A stretch of 28,973 bases of DNA, taken from IMG/VR virus record IMGVR_UViG_3300013126_000175, positions 1 to 28,973 of that record. One strand, written 5' to 3'. The translations under genes were made by a program, and so were the position numbers. The DNA is from a virus. Below the pieces are notes generated by a model that was not told the DNA's origin, made no database searches, and saw only the letters and a list, made by a program, of their open reading frames with translations. Positions 7,536 through 15,898 of this stretch are shown in pieces; position 1 is the first letter of the stretch, and each line of letters starts with the position of its first letter.

Positions 7536-8141
7536 TTAAAAATTTATTGGGCAATGGCCATTATTACAGAGTATTTCTGTAATTATTTCGTTTATTTTAG
7601 TATAATCTGTAGTGACAGGAACTAAACCTTCATTGATAGGGTGAACATAGGCACCCGGTGTAGAGGGAGTTGAGACAAAATCCCAACATAAAAGTTCAAA
7701 GTCATCTTGAACTTCTTGAGTTTCTCCTATGGGTTTTAAACTACCCATACCACGTGAAGAAACTCCAACAGTAATACCATTTTTAAATAACTGAGTTAAT
7801 ATATTACCTGATGGGGTAGGTAGGATTTCAATCTTACCTATAACATCATTACCATCCCACCATATATTTTTTATATTATGAGAGACGTTTTTTAAGTTTA
7901 TTATTTGGGAATCTGGGTGGTCTAATTCGCCTAGTGCTCTGTTTTCTCTAATGGGTCCGTCCTTATATCTTTCAACTTCTCTTTCTAAGATTTCTCTTGG
8001 ATATCTTCTCCCATTGCCATTTTTTGTTTCAGCAGTTTGGAGTCTTCCTTCAACCATAAGATTTCCTCCTACAACTTTAGCTTCACTAAGTTGTTGAGGG
8101 GAAAGATGAAAAAGTTGAGTGTCTATAAGGACTTGTTTCAT
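7536..8141 (-). CDS. 21: Prohead core protease (gp21-like, peptidase family U9/S80)
   Basis: A 201-aa protease of the T4 gp21 type, which matures the prohead by cutting after (L/I)-x-E. Visible motifs are RRYPREIL near 45-52, ALGELDHPD at 69-77 with probable catalytic His75, and GVSSRGMGS at 126-134 with probable catalytic Ser128/129; TPSTPGAYV near 158-166 also fits the family. Two self-cleavage-type sites occur, QLSE before AKVV near residue 20 and PINE before GLVP near 171, matching the known self-processing of gp21. Its ATG overlaps the preceding stop (TAATG). It lies directly upstream of scaffold and capsid, exactly as in T4. This enzyme is the proposed processor of the leader-bearing proteins elsewhere in the window. 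Confidence 0.93.
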   Translation of the reverse strand: MKQVLIDTQLFHLSPQQLSEAKVVGGNLMVEGRLQTAETKNGNGRRYPREILEREVERYKDGPIRENRALGELDHPDSQIINLKNVSHNIKNIWWDGNDVIGKIEILPTPSGNILTQLFKNGITVGVSSRGMGSLKPIGETQEVQDDFELLCWDFVSTPSTPGAYVHPINEGLVPVTTDYTKINEIITEILCNNGHCPINF

Positions 8142-9325
8142 TAATAATCGTAATCAGATTCGTCAATAGTATCGTCCATTTCTTCTACAGTACCTTTGAG
8201 TCTATCATATTTTTTCTCAAGTTGTACTTTAGCTCTTTCAAGAATTTTTACTTCTTTCTTAATTTCAGATTGTCTTTTTTTATCAACAAATTCTTTGATT
8301 TCATCTTTTTCAAAGAGGGTCATTGTTTCATAGCATTTTTTAATTTTACCTTCTAAAAAATTAATTTTAGCTTCTAAGGCTGCTACTTCACCAATTTTAT
8401 CTGCTTCTTTGAGATCTTCATGAACTCCTTCTTTTAATAAATCTACAAGTTTCATTTTATTTTCTTTTACTCCTATTTTATTTAATACCATCTTACCAAT
8501 TTCAGATCTATCAGCTTTATCTAATACTCCTGCTTTTTCAGGATGTTGTTTAAGATAATTTTTAACAGCGCTATAGAGGTTATCAATGAATTGAGCAGAA
8601 TTACCAATTGGTAAGTTGGTATCCATAATCTGATTGTATATATCCTGTACTACATCTTTAACACTATCCTGTGCTACCTCTTTAATATAAATTTCATTAT
8701 CTCGATCTTCATTGAGGTATTTTCTGAATATATTTAGTTCTTTCATTTTATTTTCTTTTAAGTCTCCATAGCCAGATGATTTATATTTTCCTTTTAATTC
8801 TTTTGGTTCACCTAAACCAGGTGCTTCTTTAGTATATCCTAATCCTTTAACACCAAAAGCAGCATTTTCTAAATAATATAAAGAATTTTTAGCTAAATTT
8901 TTTCTTACTTTTTCAGTAGCTTCATCTAAAGATAATTCAGAATCTTGTTCAAGTTCAAATCTAATACCATTTAATACCTGGTCAAAAATTTGATTGTCAA
9001 GATTTTTCTTATCATAAATGTCATAGATTTTAGATAAATCTTCTTCTACCTCTTTTGATGTTTTCTTTTCTTCAGCTTTAACTTCTTTAACTTCTTCACT
9101 TAAGAATTTGTCAAAAGTAGAAAAAGGATTTAATCCTGAAGATGGGATTAAAGGAAATATGTTTTCCGCTATAATATTTTTATTTTTAAGCAAAGTAGAA
9201 GTTTGATCAAACCCTGCTCCATTAGGAATAACACCAGGGAAGAGACGTTTAGCCTCTTTAACAAATACATCTTTATGGCCTTTACCCTCTTTAATTAAGT
9301 TATATTGGGTTTGAAGTGTCTTCAT
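8141..9325 (-). CDS. Probable prohead core/inner head protein, unassigned
   Basis: A 394-aa, charged, largely helical protein between the portal and prohead protease genes, where T4 has the small core proteins gp67 and gp68. Residues about 8-60 form a module (LIKEGKGHKDVF...RLFPGVIPNGAGF...LKNKNIIAEN) that I recall as a stand-alone unit in other T4-like phages. Two similar segments, KENKMKELNIFRKYLNE near 190-206 and KENKMKLVDLLKEG near 287-300, look like internal copies of the N-terminal leader motif used by other genes here. Residues about 310-380 are a likely coiled coil and the tail DESDYDY is acidic. Many LxE sites suggest processing by the protease. An AATATTTAT box lies 4 bases before the ATG. 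Core assembly or packaging scaffold is inferred. Confidence 0.6.
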   Translation of the reverse strand: MKTLQTQYNLIKEGKGHKDVFVKEAKRLFPGVIPNGAGFDQTSTLLKNKNIIAENIFPLIPSSGLNPFSTFDKFLSEEVKEVKAEEKKTSKEVEEDLSKIYDIYDKKNLDNQIFDQVLNGIRFELEQDSELSLDEATEKVRKNLAKNSLYYLENAAFGVKGLGYTKEAPGLGEPKELKGKYKSSGYGDLKENKMKELNIFRKYLNEDRDNEIYIKEVAQDSVKDVVQDIYNQIMDTNLPIGNSAQFIDNLYSAVKNYLKQHPEKAGVLDKADRSEIGKMVLNKIGVKENKMKLVDLLKEGVHEDLKEADKIGEVAALEAKINFLEGKIKKCYETMTLFEKDEIKEFVDKKRQSEIKKEVKILERAKVQLEKKYDRLKGTVEEMDDTIDESDYDY

Positions 9326-9329
9326 AATT

Positions 9330-9338
9330 ATAAATATT
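9330..9338 (-). promoter_or_regulatory. AATATTTAT box
   Basis: Exact match on the coding strand, ending 4 bases before the ATG at 9325 and overlapping the stop codon of the 77-aa gene. Confidence 0.55.
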
Positions 9339-9570
9339 AATAGTCATAAGTAGATCCCCAAAGATCTTTATAATCATATACTTTAGAATTTTTAGCTTGT
9401 TTTTTTCTATTTACTGGTTTAAAACCTAGCTTAGAATATTCAGTATCTTTAAATGATAATGGTTTTCTAGTAATAAAATACTTAGAAAGATACCCACTAG
9501 CTCCTCCAGTAGAGGATATTTCTTCTAAATGTTGCTTAATGAATTCTTTTAAGTTCCTCTGTGAGTTCAT
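9337..9570 (-). CDS. Small head-region protein of unknown function
   Basis: A 77-aa basic protein. Its first 17 residues, MNSQRNLKEFIKQHLEE, are an amphipathic helix ending in LEE, like the leaders on many other proteins in this window; the rest is polar, with a Gly/Ser-rich GGASGYLSKYF segment and an aromatic end (DLWGSTYDY). Its start overlaps the end of the 9536-10390 gene by 35 bases. Position between portal and prohead protease matches the T4 gp67/gp68 core proteins, but I see no sequence basis for naming it so. A small prohead core component cut by the protease is plausible. Confidence 0.55.
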   Translation of the reverse strand: MNSQRNLKEFIKQHLEEISSTGGASGYLSKYFITRKPLSFKDTEYSKLGFKPVNRKKQAKNSKVYDYKDLWGSTYDY

Positions 9571-10390
9571 AATATTGTAATAAATTTACTAAATCATCAT
9601 TCTTAACCTTAGCTGATTTATCAACTTCATGAATTAGTGATAATATTTCATTAAGTTTGATCTTAATAGCGGGATTTTTGATAGATGGGAGAGAATTTTT
9701 GATAGAGGTTTTAATCTCAGTAATTTTTGTATTATAAAATTCTCTTAATTTAGGAGTATTATCAATAGAATTAATAAATTCTTTTAAAATTTCTTTTTGA
9801 GAATCATTTAAATTAGCATATTTACCATTAAACTTTTCTAACATTACCTTATAGGTAAGTACTCTTAAGTCTTTATCGTATTTTTTAAACTCCTCTAATA
9901 AATTTTCTTTTACCTTAGCTTTATTAATAGGGGTTTGGGTCAAACTCTCTAATATAGTTAATTTATTATCTATTATTTGGTTAGTTTCTGAGAGTTTATC
10001 AGAATTATAGATTTCTAAGAGGGTATAAAGTGCGGCGTATTCTTTATAATTAGGAACTTTGTAATTAAAAAATTCTTCTAGATTATAATGATTTCTTATT
10101 TCTTTAACTATGTTATATTTTTCTCTTTTTAATTTAGATCTATTTAATTTTTGAGAAGCTTCTAATACAGTGTTAATCACTATATTAGCTTTAGCTTCAC
10201 TTACATTTTTATGCTTAAAAAGAGTTTCATACAATTTATATTCTTTTCCTAATTCAGTCTTAGCAAAAGATTTTTTAAGAATATCAAGAGAAGGAGATGA
10301 ATCTCCAGACAAAGTATCAGCTGTGATTTGTCTAACTAACAATTCAAACAGGATGCCTGTGTTTTTTATTTTAGAGTGTTTGATCCCCAT
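9536..10390 (-). CDS. Helical protein between portal and prohead core genes, unknown
   Basis: A 284-aa, predominantly alpha-helical and lysine-rich protein (MGIKHSKIKNTGILFELLVRQ...). It has no P-loop, metal site or membrane segment that I can see. I recall proteins with the N-terminal pattern KxxNTGxLFELLVRQ next to gp20 in T4-like marine phages, consistent with a head-assembly role, but no function is known to me. The gene starts just after the portal stop with an AATATTTAT box 17 bases before ATG and overlaps the 77-aa gene. An in-frame-looking ATG at 10398 runs straight into a stop, so 10390 is the start. Confidence 0.65.
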   Translation of the reverse strand: MGIKHSKIKNTGILFELLVRQITADTLSGDSSPSLDILKKSFAKTELGKEYKLYETLFKHKNVSEAKANIVINTVLEASQKLNRSKLKREKYNIVKEIRNHYNLEEFFNYKVPNYKEYAALYTLLEIYNSDKLSETNQIIDNKLTILESLTQTPINKAKVKENLLEEFKKYDKDLRVLTYKVMLEKFNGKYANLNDSQKEILKEFINSIDNTPKLREFYNTKITEIKTSIKNSLPSIKNPAIKIKLNEILSLIHEVDKSAKVKNDDLVNLLQYYELTEELKRIH

Positions 10391-10407
10391 TAATTCATAG
10401 GTTTTTT

Positions 10408-10416
10408 ATAAATATT
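10408..10416 (-). promoter_or_regulatory. AATATTTAT box
   Basis: Exact match on the coding strand, 17 bases before the ATG at 10390, in the gap after the portal gene. Confidence 0.55.
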
Positions 10417-10425
10417 ATAGAAATA

Positions 10426-12342
10426 TTATTCTTTGATTTGATTTTCATCAAGTAGTGATTCTTTCAGCTTATCATTTTCAAATACCAACTGTTTTTTATT
10501 AACTGGTATATTTCTCAAAGAATTTTTATTTTTATGATATATAGCTTTCGCTTCTAAAGCTAATGGAGATCCACCTTTATATGTTGGTCTTATTGAGTCT
10601 GATTCGTTATTATCCTGGTCTTTCATTCTAAGAACACCTAACCTATCCTTACCAAAGGCATCTTGTTGGGTACCTATTCTTGAAACTTTTTCTTTTGGTC
10701 TACCCAAGTCAGCTTTTTCATTATATCCTGCTGGTACCTCGTTATTTGTGTAGTATCTACCTTGACCATATAATGATGCCAAGTCATGGGGAGTACCGTA
10801 AGATTTACCAGATTCTAACGGGTCATTACCTTCATTCTCAATCTGGTTTAATCTAAACTTACGTTTAACATCTTCTCTAATTAAATCTCTATATTCAACA
10901 TATTCATCTTCACTGAAATGGAATATATGGTCATAAACCCAATCGGTAGGAAGAAGTTTATTGTCTATAATTTGATTAGCTAATTCAACTTTTTCTTTTA
11001 ATAGGGCTACTCTTTCTTGATCATAGATAATTGATGGAGTAGTTAATCCTAATTCAAAATTTGTTAATGATTCTCCATCATATCCTTGAGTATATAAATG
11101 AACTATAGCTATTTTGTATAATTCAGATAACATAATTCTTTGGATTCTATCTATAGTACGAGCAAATCTAATATCTTGAGCTGCTAATGTAGCTTTACCT
11201 TCAGTTGTTTCATCATAACCCATAAAAGCTTTAGGTATTTTAAGAGCGGCAAATAATTTATCTCTTAAATAAACAACATCAGTAATACCATCATACTGTA
11301 ATCCTTGTAAAGTATCTATTTTAGTATTAGAGTCACCTCCTCTTACAGGTATAAAGAAATCTTCAAGCATGTTTTGCATGTTGAATTTTAAATTATAATC
11401 TCCAGTTTGTTGGTCAACATATGGAGTGCGTTTCATTTTAGAGATGGTTTTTTGCATAAATCCATCTACCTCAGCAGGATTAATATTACCTATGTTAATA
11501 TAGAATATACGTTTTTCAGGCGCTCTAACTATTCTATGAACTAACATGGCATCTTCCATAAGTGTATATTGTTTAAACAGCTTACGAGCAGGTTCTATAT
11601 AACTTCTACCATAAGGTAAGAAACTTACATCTGATATTAGTCTAAAATGGGCCATTTCATAATTATCAAAAATAATCATGTTTGGGCCTGCTGATGTTGA
11701 ACTATTGGGTGATACTAAACCCCCATAATATCCCCCAAATGTGCCTCCTCCACTTAAACCGTCTGGGTCAAATTTAAATTGAACTTTATCTCTATTATTT
11801 TTGTCAAATCCTTCTTCTCTAATGATGTTATAAGTTGTATAGGGAATAACATTATAGACACCAAATTTCTCAGCTATTTCTAATTTAAGGAAAAAGTCAC
11901 CATATTTACACATTTGGCGAGTCCACATCCACATATTAAATTCTATGTTTAGAATATCATAGAATAAGTTATATAAAATTCTTTGAACTTTTTCATCACT
12001 ACTTTTAATAGTGAGTACTTCACCCATTTCATTTTTAAGACTACATTCATCTGCTAATATATCTAAGGCTGAAGCTATAATAGCATCAGTATCCATAGCC
12101 TCATAATCTGAGTATAATTGAACTCTAAGGGTTTGGTAATTTAACCCTGGGTTATAGATAGGGGAAGCATTAGTAGTATGAAGACGAGTATATCTATCAT
12201 ATAATGAGTTAGTATTAACTTGACCCGCTACTTGGGTTTGGTTAAAATCAAGAACTTTTAAAGTATCTCCACCAGTATTACGAATGATAACATCAGTAGA
12301 AAATAATCTTTTTAGTCTTGTAAATACGCTTGTATCAGCCAT
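10426..12342 (-). CDS. 20: Portal vertex protein (gp20-like)
   Basis: A 638-aa T4-type portal protein, the dodecameric ring at the packaging vertex through which DNA enters and leaves the head. Recognisable segments are YRTLRV-like NYQTLRVQLYSDYEAMDTD near 68-86, WMWTRQMCKYGDFFLKLEI near 138-156, the RAPEKRIFYINIGNI stretch near 269-283, and VYLRDKLFAALKIPKAFMGYDE near 360-381, all strongly characteristic of gp20. Length exceeds T4 gp20 (524 aa) because of a longer C-terminal tail, rich in charged and polar residues. It directly follows the terminase gene; the AATATTTAT box lies 17 bases before ATG and overlaps the terminase stop codon. Confidence 0.96.
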   Translation of the reverse strand: MADTSVFTRLKRLFSTDVIIRNTGGDTLKVLDFNQTQVAGQVNTNSLYDRYTRLHTTNASPIYNPGLNYQTLRVQLYSDYEAMDTDAIIASALDILADECSLKNEMGEVLTIKSSDEKVQRILYNLFYDILNIEFNMWMWTRQMCKYGDFFLKLEIAEKFGVYNVIPYTTYNIIREEGFDKNNRDKVQFKFDPDGLSGGGTFGGYYGGLVSPNSSTSAGPNMIIFDNYEMAHFRLISDVSFLPYGRSYIEPARKLFKQYTLMEDAMLVHRIVRAPEKRIFYINIGNINPAEVDGFMQKTISKMKRTPYVDQQTGDYNLKFNMQNMLEDFFIPVRGGDSNTKIDTLQGLQYDGITDVVYLRDKLFAALKIPKAFMGYDETTEGKATLAAQDIRFARTIDRIQRIMLSELYKIAIVHLYTQGYDGESLTNFELGLTTPSIIYDQERVALLKEKVELANQIIDNKLLPTDWVYDHIFHFSEDEYVEYRDLIREDVKRKFRLNQIENEGNDPLESGKSYGTPHDLASLYGQGRYYTNNEVPAGYNEKADLGRPKEKVSRIGTQQDAFGKDRLGVLRMKDQDNNESDSIRPTYKGGSPLALEAKAIYHKNKNSLRNIPVNKKQLVFENDKLKESLLDENQIKE

Positions 12343-12359
12343 TGTATATTAATATATGA

Positions 12360-12368
12360 ATAAATATT
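12360..12368 (-). promoter_or_regulatory. AATATTTAT box upstream of portal gene
   Basis: Exact match on the coding strand, 17 bases before the portal ATG; it overlaps the terminase stop codon. Confidence 0.55.
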
Positions 12369-13939
12369 TAAAGAAGCCACCTAAAATCCTCATTTCCTCC
12401 TACTCCATTAGGCATTGAATAAGGATTATCTTGTCCTGATGAGAAATATGCTCCTTGGTATGGGGTTTGGGTTTTAGATATAGCTCCTAACGCGGCTTTA
12501 GCCATATCTAAACCATGTTGTCTAAACTTAAGAGCGGTATCTCTAACATACAAACCAATTCCAAAACTCATTATTAAGTCATCATTATAACCAGATTGAG
12601 CTTCTGCTCTACCATTTTTCCAAATAAAAGTTCTCATTTCTTGGAGGAGACGTTTAGATTGGACAGTTACACTTTTATCAGAGATATATTCTTGGAATTT
12701 ACCAATAACCATAGGTCGAGTTCTCATAGACATAGTAAAACCTGGGGTTTGGGATTGGTTATTCTCATAATTTCTCATATAAGTTTCAGCTGTTACTTCT
12801 TGGGTTTTAGGAGAATAATATAAATTTCTATATTCCCGTTCCATAACAACTTGAATTGTGGACCAACCTATGTTAGCATTTTCTACAACTAACAAAGCAT
12901 TATTATATTCAGTAGCTATACCTACTAAAAGATGACCAAATTCTTTAGTGCCAATCTGCCCCCTATATTCTCCAACTTGTATATTTGATTCAATATCAAA
13001 AATATGAAAAGCGGAATAATCTTTACCATCACCTCTAGCCACATCAGCAGTGATCATATAAGATCTTGAATAATCAACTGGCTCCCAAATCCATAAATTT
13101 TTATCTACACCTCTTTTTTCAACAGGATCTTTAACAGTGGTTTGTTCAATAAATTCTAAATATTCAGGATAGAAAACAATATCACCTGAAGTGTTAAAAT
13201 CACAATCACATTCTTGGGCTGCTAATCTTGGATTACCTAATAGTTCATCTTGTTTATCTCTCCAAGATTGATCACGTTCAGGGTGAACATACCAAGGTAA
13301 TCTTATAGGTAAAAATTCATTTTCATTAGCTTCAGCTCGAGTCCATGTTCTATGAAACCAGTTTCCAGTACCATAAGGAGTAGATAAAGCAATACATCCA
13401 CCACCTGTAGCCAGGGTTTGTTGAGCTGAAGCCCAAATTTCGTCAATTTGTTCAATAAAAGCAGCCTCATCTATTAGTAGGAGGGATACTGCTTCAGATC
13501 TACCAGCATCACTTGAAGCTGCTACTGCTTTAATTTGTGACCCATTTTCTAATCTTAGTGATAATCTGTTATTTTCAATAGAATCTACTTTAAGCCAACT
13601 AGGTAAATTATCATACATAAATCGTACCTTAGTAACCATATTCTTGGCTGTATCTTGTTTAGTAGCGATACAAAGTACGTTTTTATCTTTATGGAAGATC
13701 ATTAACCAAAGAGAATATCCCGCTGTTAAAGTTGATATACCTAACTGGCGGGATTTGTTAATAATTGTATAATTATTATCTCTAACTAAATGTAAAACTT
13801 TTTCTTGAAAGGGATATAAATGAAAATTAACTCTACCTCTTTGGGGGTGTTGAATCATACAATATTTTTTCATAAAATGTGCTGGATCTTTGGCACATTT
13901 TAGGTATTCTTCTCGTATGATTTGTTTTAAGTCACTCAT
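12368..13939 (-). CDS. 17: Terminase large subunit (gp17-like packaging ATPase/nuclease)
   Basis: A 523-aa terminase motor that packages DNA into the prohead and cuts the concatemer. The N-terminal ATPase has a Walker A-like SRQLGIST at residues 63-70, Walker B LLLIDEAAF at 153-161 with D157/E158, and the coupling motif ALSTPYG at 184-190. The C-terminal RNase H-like nuclease starts with ITADVARGDGKDYSA near 296-310 (D299 probable metal ligand) and continues with LVVENANIGWST. It is shorter than T4 gp17 (610 aa). The Walker A has Ile where many relatives have Lys (SRQLGIS rather than SRQLGKT), which also occurs in some T4-like phages. It lies directly between the putative spanin genes and the portal gene, with no small terminase visible. 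Confidence 0.96.
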   Translation of the reverse strand: MSDLKQIIREEYLKCAKDPAHFMKKYCMIQHPQRGRVNFHLYPFQEKVLHLVRDNNYTIINKSRQLGISTLTAGYSLWLMIFHKDKNVLCIATKQDTAKNMVTKVRFMYDNLPSWLKVDSIENNRLSLRLENGSQIKAVAASSDAGRSEAVSLLLIDEAAFIEQIDEIWASAQQTLATGGGCIALSTPYGTGNWFHRTWTRAEANENEFLPIRLPWYVHPERDQSWRDKQDELLGNPRLAAQECDCDFNTSGDIVFYPEYLEFIEQTTVKDPVEKRGVDKNLWIWEPVDYSRSYMITADVARGDGKDYSAFHIFDIESNIQVGEYRGQIGTKEFGHLLVGIATEYNNALLVVENANIGWSTIQVVMEREYRNLYYSPKTQEVTAETYMRNYENNQSQTPGFTMSMRTRPMVIGKFQEYISDKSVTVQSKRLLQEMRTFIWKNGRAEAQSGYNDDLIMSFGIGLYVRDTALKFRQHGLDMAKAALGAISKTQTPYQGAYFSSGQDNPYSMPNGVGGNEDFRWLL

Positions 13940-14365
13940 TTATTTAGGGTATATTTCTAATACAAATAAACCAACAGCAAATAATGACAAAGCCCCTATA
14001 ACTCTTCTATAAGATGTTATCTTATCTTGAGCATCTTCTAACTCAGAATTTAAAACTTTGTTTTGGGCTTCAAAACTAGCTCTAGACATGTTACAACTGT
14101 CTAAAGTAGATTGATAAGCTTTTATTTCTTCATCTCTTCTAGAGATAATAAAGTCTCTGTAGAAAATTATTTCATTAAGTTCAGTAGTATCCTGTTTAAG
14201 AGATTCTACTTCTTCTTTACATAAATCACATAAACTTAATTCAGTTACAACTTCAACTAAAACGTTTCGTGGTACACAAATTAAAGAATCTTTATTTATA
14301 TCTGTCTGTGAGAAACTTAGTAAGCTCATCATTAGACATACTGTCAATAGTAGCAACTGTTTCAT
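13940..14365 (-). CDS. Secreted/membrane coiled-coil protein, possible spanin partner
   Basis: A 141-aa protein with an N-terminal signal peptide (KQLLLLTVCLMMSLLSFSQ, likely cut after SFSQ), a long helical region about 50-110 likely to form a coiled coil, and a C-terminal hydrophobic segment (GALSLFAVGLFVLEIY near 123-138) ending in PK. Four cysteines lie in the mature part, including CDLC near 46-49. The SFSQ ending is typical of Bacteroidota signal peptides. Its start lies inside the end of the upstream gene (74-base overlap in another frame), an arrangement often found in Rz/Rz1 spanin pairs. It could bridge the periplasm during lysis; no sequence homology proves that, and it could be another envelope protein. 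Confidence 0.6.
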   Translation of the reverse strand: MKQLLLLTVCLMMSLLSFSQTDINKDSLICVPRNVLVEVVTELSLCDLCKEEVESLKQDTTELNEIIFYRDFIISRRDEEIKAYQSTLDSCNMSRASFEAQNKVLNSELEDAQDKITSYRRVIGALSLFAVGLFVLEIYPK

Positions 14366-14639
14366 TATATTTTTTTCTTAATTTGTTTAATTCTCTATTA
14401 CGAATTAAAATTGAAGTTCTAAGACTATCTGTTTTAGAATTAGCTATAGTTACTTCTTTATTTAAACTATCAGTTAATAAATGAAGAGAATTAAGTTCAT
14501 TTTGATATTTTTGATTATTTTCCTTTATTAAAGTTTCACAGTCAATGCATTTTGGTCTAGTTAGATCTATAAACATGTAACAACCTAAAACCCAAAATAA
14601 ACTGGTTAGTAAAACTGTCAATAAAATTTGATTTTTCAT
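14292..14639 (-). CDS. Membrane-anchored coiled-coil protein, possible i- or o-spanin
   Basis: A 115-aa protein with an N-terminal hydrophobic segment (residues about 4-24) followed by a charged helical region (about 35-100) of coiled-coil character. WVLGC at residues 16-20 is a weak lipobox-like sequence, so it may be either an inner-membrane anchored protein like Rz or a lipoprotein. Overlap with the next secreted gene recalls spanin gene pairs used for outer-membrane disruption in Gram-negative hosts. An AATATTTAT box lies 6 bases before ATG, immediately upstream of terminase, so this pair heads the late head block. No holin or endolysin is visible in the window, which leaves the lysis role open. 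Confidence 0.6.
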   Translation of the reverse strand: MKNQILLTVLLTSLFWVLGCYMFIDLTRPKCIDCETLIKENNQKYQNELNSLHLLTDSLNKEVTIANSKTDSLRTSILIRNRELNKLRKKYNETVATIDSMSNDELTKFLTDRYK

Positions 14640-14642
14640 ACA

Positions 14643-15170
14643 TTAATAAATATTAAAACAAACTTTTAGTACTTGTTTTACACGTTCTTCAGTTGAACCT
14701 TTAAGTACACTATGATAAGGTTTATATTTACTAAGTAATATTTTAATAGTTTTATCAATCTCTTCTCTATACTCAACATTTGTTTCTCTAACTCCATTAT
14801 CTTCAATCTCAATCCCTTCAGGAGAAATATAGAAAATATAATCATACTCTCTAATAAAACGTTTAGCATATTCTTCAAAAGCATCACCATCAATATAACT
14901 AATAGATATAGCAAGTTTAGTAAATGCTATTACATCAACTATAGTTCTATCTGTTATAAGATTCTCATTCATTAATTCAGCGCAACGTTCAGCCAAAAAT
15001 ATATTTTGACCCTTAAGTGTAGAATCAGTATTTAAAGGAATACCTAATGAATTAAGATATTTACTACGTTCAGTAGCAAAATGATAATCCTTAAATTCAG
15101 GTATATTTTTTAAAGCATTAACCAGTGTAGTTTTTCCTACACTCATTGTTCCACAAAACCCTATTTTCAT
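14643..15170 (-). CDS. AAA_28/NadR-like P-loop kinase
   Basis: A 175-aa nucleoside/nucleotide kinase-type protein. The P-loop is GTMSVGKTTL at residues 7-16; TERSKYLNSLG near 33-43 and LITDRTIVDVIAF near 71-83 match the second acidic/Arg motif of the AAA_28 family, and a lid-like stretch REYDYIFYISPEGI follows. AAA_28 includes the ribosylnicotinamide kinase domain of NadR and uncharacterised phage kinases. Length is typical for a single domain. Substrate cannot be read from sequence: thymidine, a nicotinamide nucleoside or another small molecule are all possible. It lies in the accessory block, three bases before the next gene upstream. Confidence 0.75.
   Translation of the reverse strand: MKIGFCGTMSVGKTTLVNALKNIPEFKDYHFATERSKYLNSLGIPLNTDSTLKGQNIFLAERCAELMNENLITDRTIVDVIAFTKLAISISYIDGDAFEEYAKRFIREYDYIFYISPEGIEIEDNGVRETNVEYREEIDKTIKILLSKYKPYHSVLKGSTEERVKQVLKVCFNIY
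14646..14654 (-). promoter_or_regulatory. AATATTTAT box upstream of spanin-like pair
   Basis: Exact match on the coding strand, 6 bases before the ATG at 14639; it lies inside the last codons of the upstream kinase gene. Confidence 0.5.
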
Positions 15171-15172
15171 TT

Positions 15173-15427
15173 TTAATCAAAACTTTTAATATATAAAATA
15201 AAATCTTCTATTACTTCTTTTTGAAGACGAGTACCATTTTTAACATTTTCTCTTAGTAAAGATAATGAAAAATTCTTAGATTCCAAAATTAATTTTTTAG
15301 TATCTTTAAGAATAGATTCACACACTAATGTGTATTCTGGGGTATAGATGGTTTCATCACCAAAATCTTCAATATCCTGAAGATAAGACTCAATTAAATC
15401 TGGAAGGTTTTCCTTTGATAGCTTCAT
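15173..15427 (-). CDS. Small acidic helical protein, unknown
   Basis: An 84-aa protein (MKLSKENLPDLIESYLQDIEDFGDE...) predicted to be mostly helical, with no motif I recognise. Its start lies 38 bases inside the end of the DUF6884-like gene, and the kinase gene begins three bases after its stop, so it belongs to a tightly coupled run. The presence of an uninterrupted frame with normal amino-acid composition and close packing supports it as real. Function unknown. Confidence 0.6.
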   Translation of the reverse strand: MKLSKENLPDLIESYLQDIEDFGDETIYTPEYTLVCESILKDTKKLILESKNFSLSLLRENVKNGTRLQKEVIEDFILYIKSFD

Positions 15428-15884
15428 AAAGTAAGTGGGTTAATTTTATTACAGTTTCTTTAAGTTTTTCAAGTTGTTTTTTAAGCCAAGATTTTTGTTC
15501 ACCTATTCTTTTACCTTTTAGAGGTAATTCATAATTTTTCATATGGGGAATCAAATCTTTACTATAAGTACTACCGGCTAATATTACAAAATTATCTTTA
15601 TCTAAATCATATCCCTTATTTTGTAATTGGGATATTACTGTGTCTGCCCATTCTTTTCTTGAATTAGCATCCATATCTTTTAAAGTTTTATTATAAGGAT
15701 CTATAACTTTATTTAAAGGTAATAAATGATGTTTAGCAGACAAAATAAACATAGAATTAGGTTTAAGACTTTCACCATAACTTAAACTTTTCTTAAACAG
15801 ATCAGATTGGTATAAGTCTTTAGCCTCAGCAGGTTTGCTTAATTTTTGAGCTACACAACTTAAAAGTACTACTGTACGAGCCAT
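15390..15884 (-). CDS. DUF6884-like protein
   Basis: A 164-aa protein whose opening, VVLLSCVAQKLSKPAEAKDLYQS (broken: LLSC near 7-10, KPAEAKDLY near 17-25), with ILSAKHHLLPLNKVIDPYNKTL near 47-68 and FVILAGSTY near 98-106, matches the pattern I know for DUF6884: an S-C-x-K start, F-x-LSAKHGLL, and I-x-PY-x-TL. The family is widespread in phages and mobile elements and its function is unknown; some authors note similarity in layout to YaaA-type proteins. The C-terminal helix is lysine-rich. It lies 15 bases after the 81-aa gene. Confidence 0.7.
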   Translation of the reverse strand: MARTVVLLSCVAQKLSKPAEAKDLYQSDLFKKSLSYGESLKPNSMFILSAKHHLLPLNKVIDPYNKTLKDMDANSRKEWADTVISQLQNKGYDLDKDNFVILAGSTYSKDLIPHMKNYELPLKGKRIGEQKSWLKKQLEKLKETVIKLTHLLYEAIKGKPSRFN

Positions 15885-15898
15885 ATATGTTATACATA

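Noticed and set aside
14678-14914. 78-aa minus-strand frame inside the kinase gene
   Set aside because: Lies wholly within the P-loop kinase gene in another frame; hydrophobic low-information sequence.
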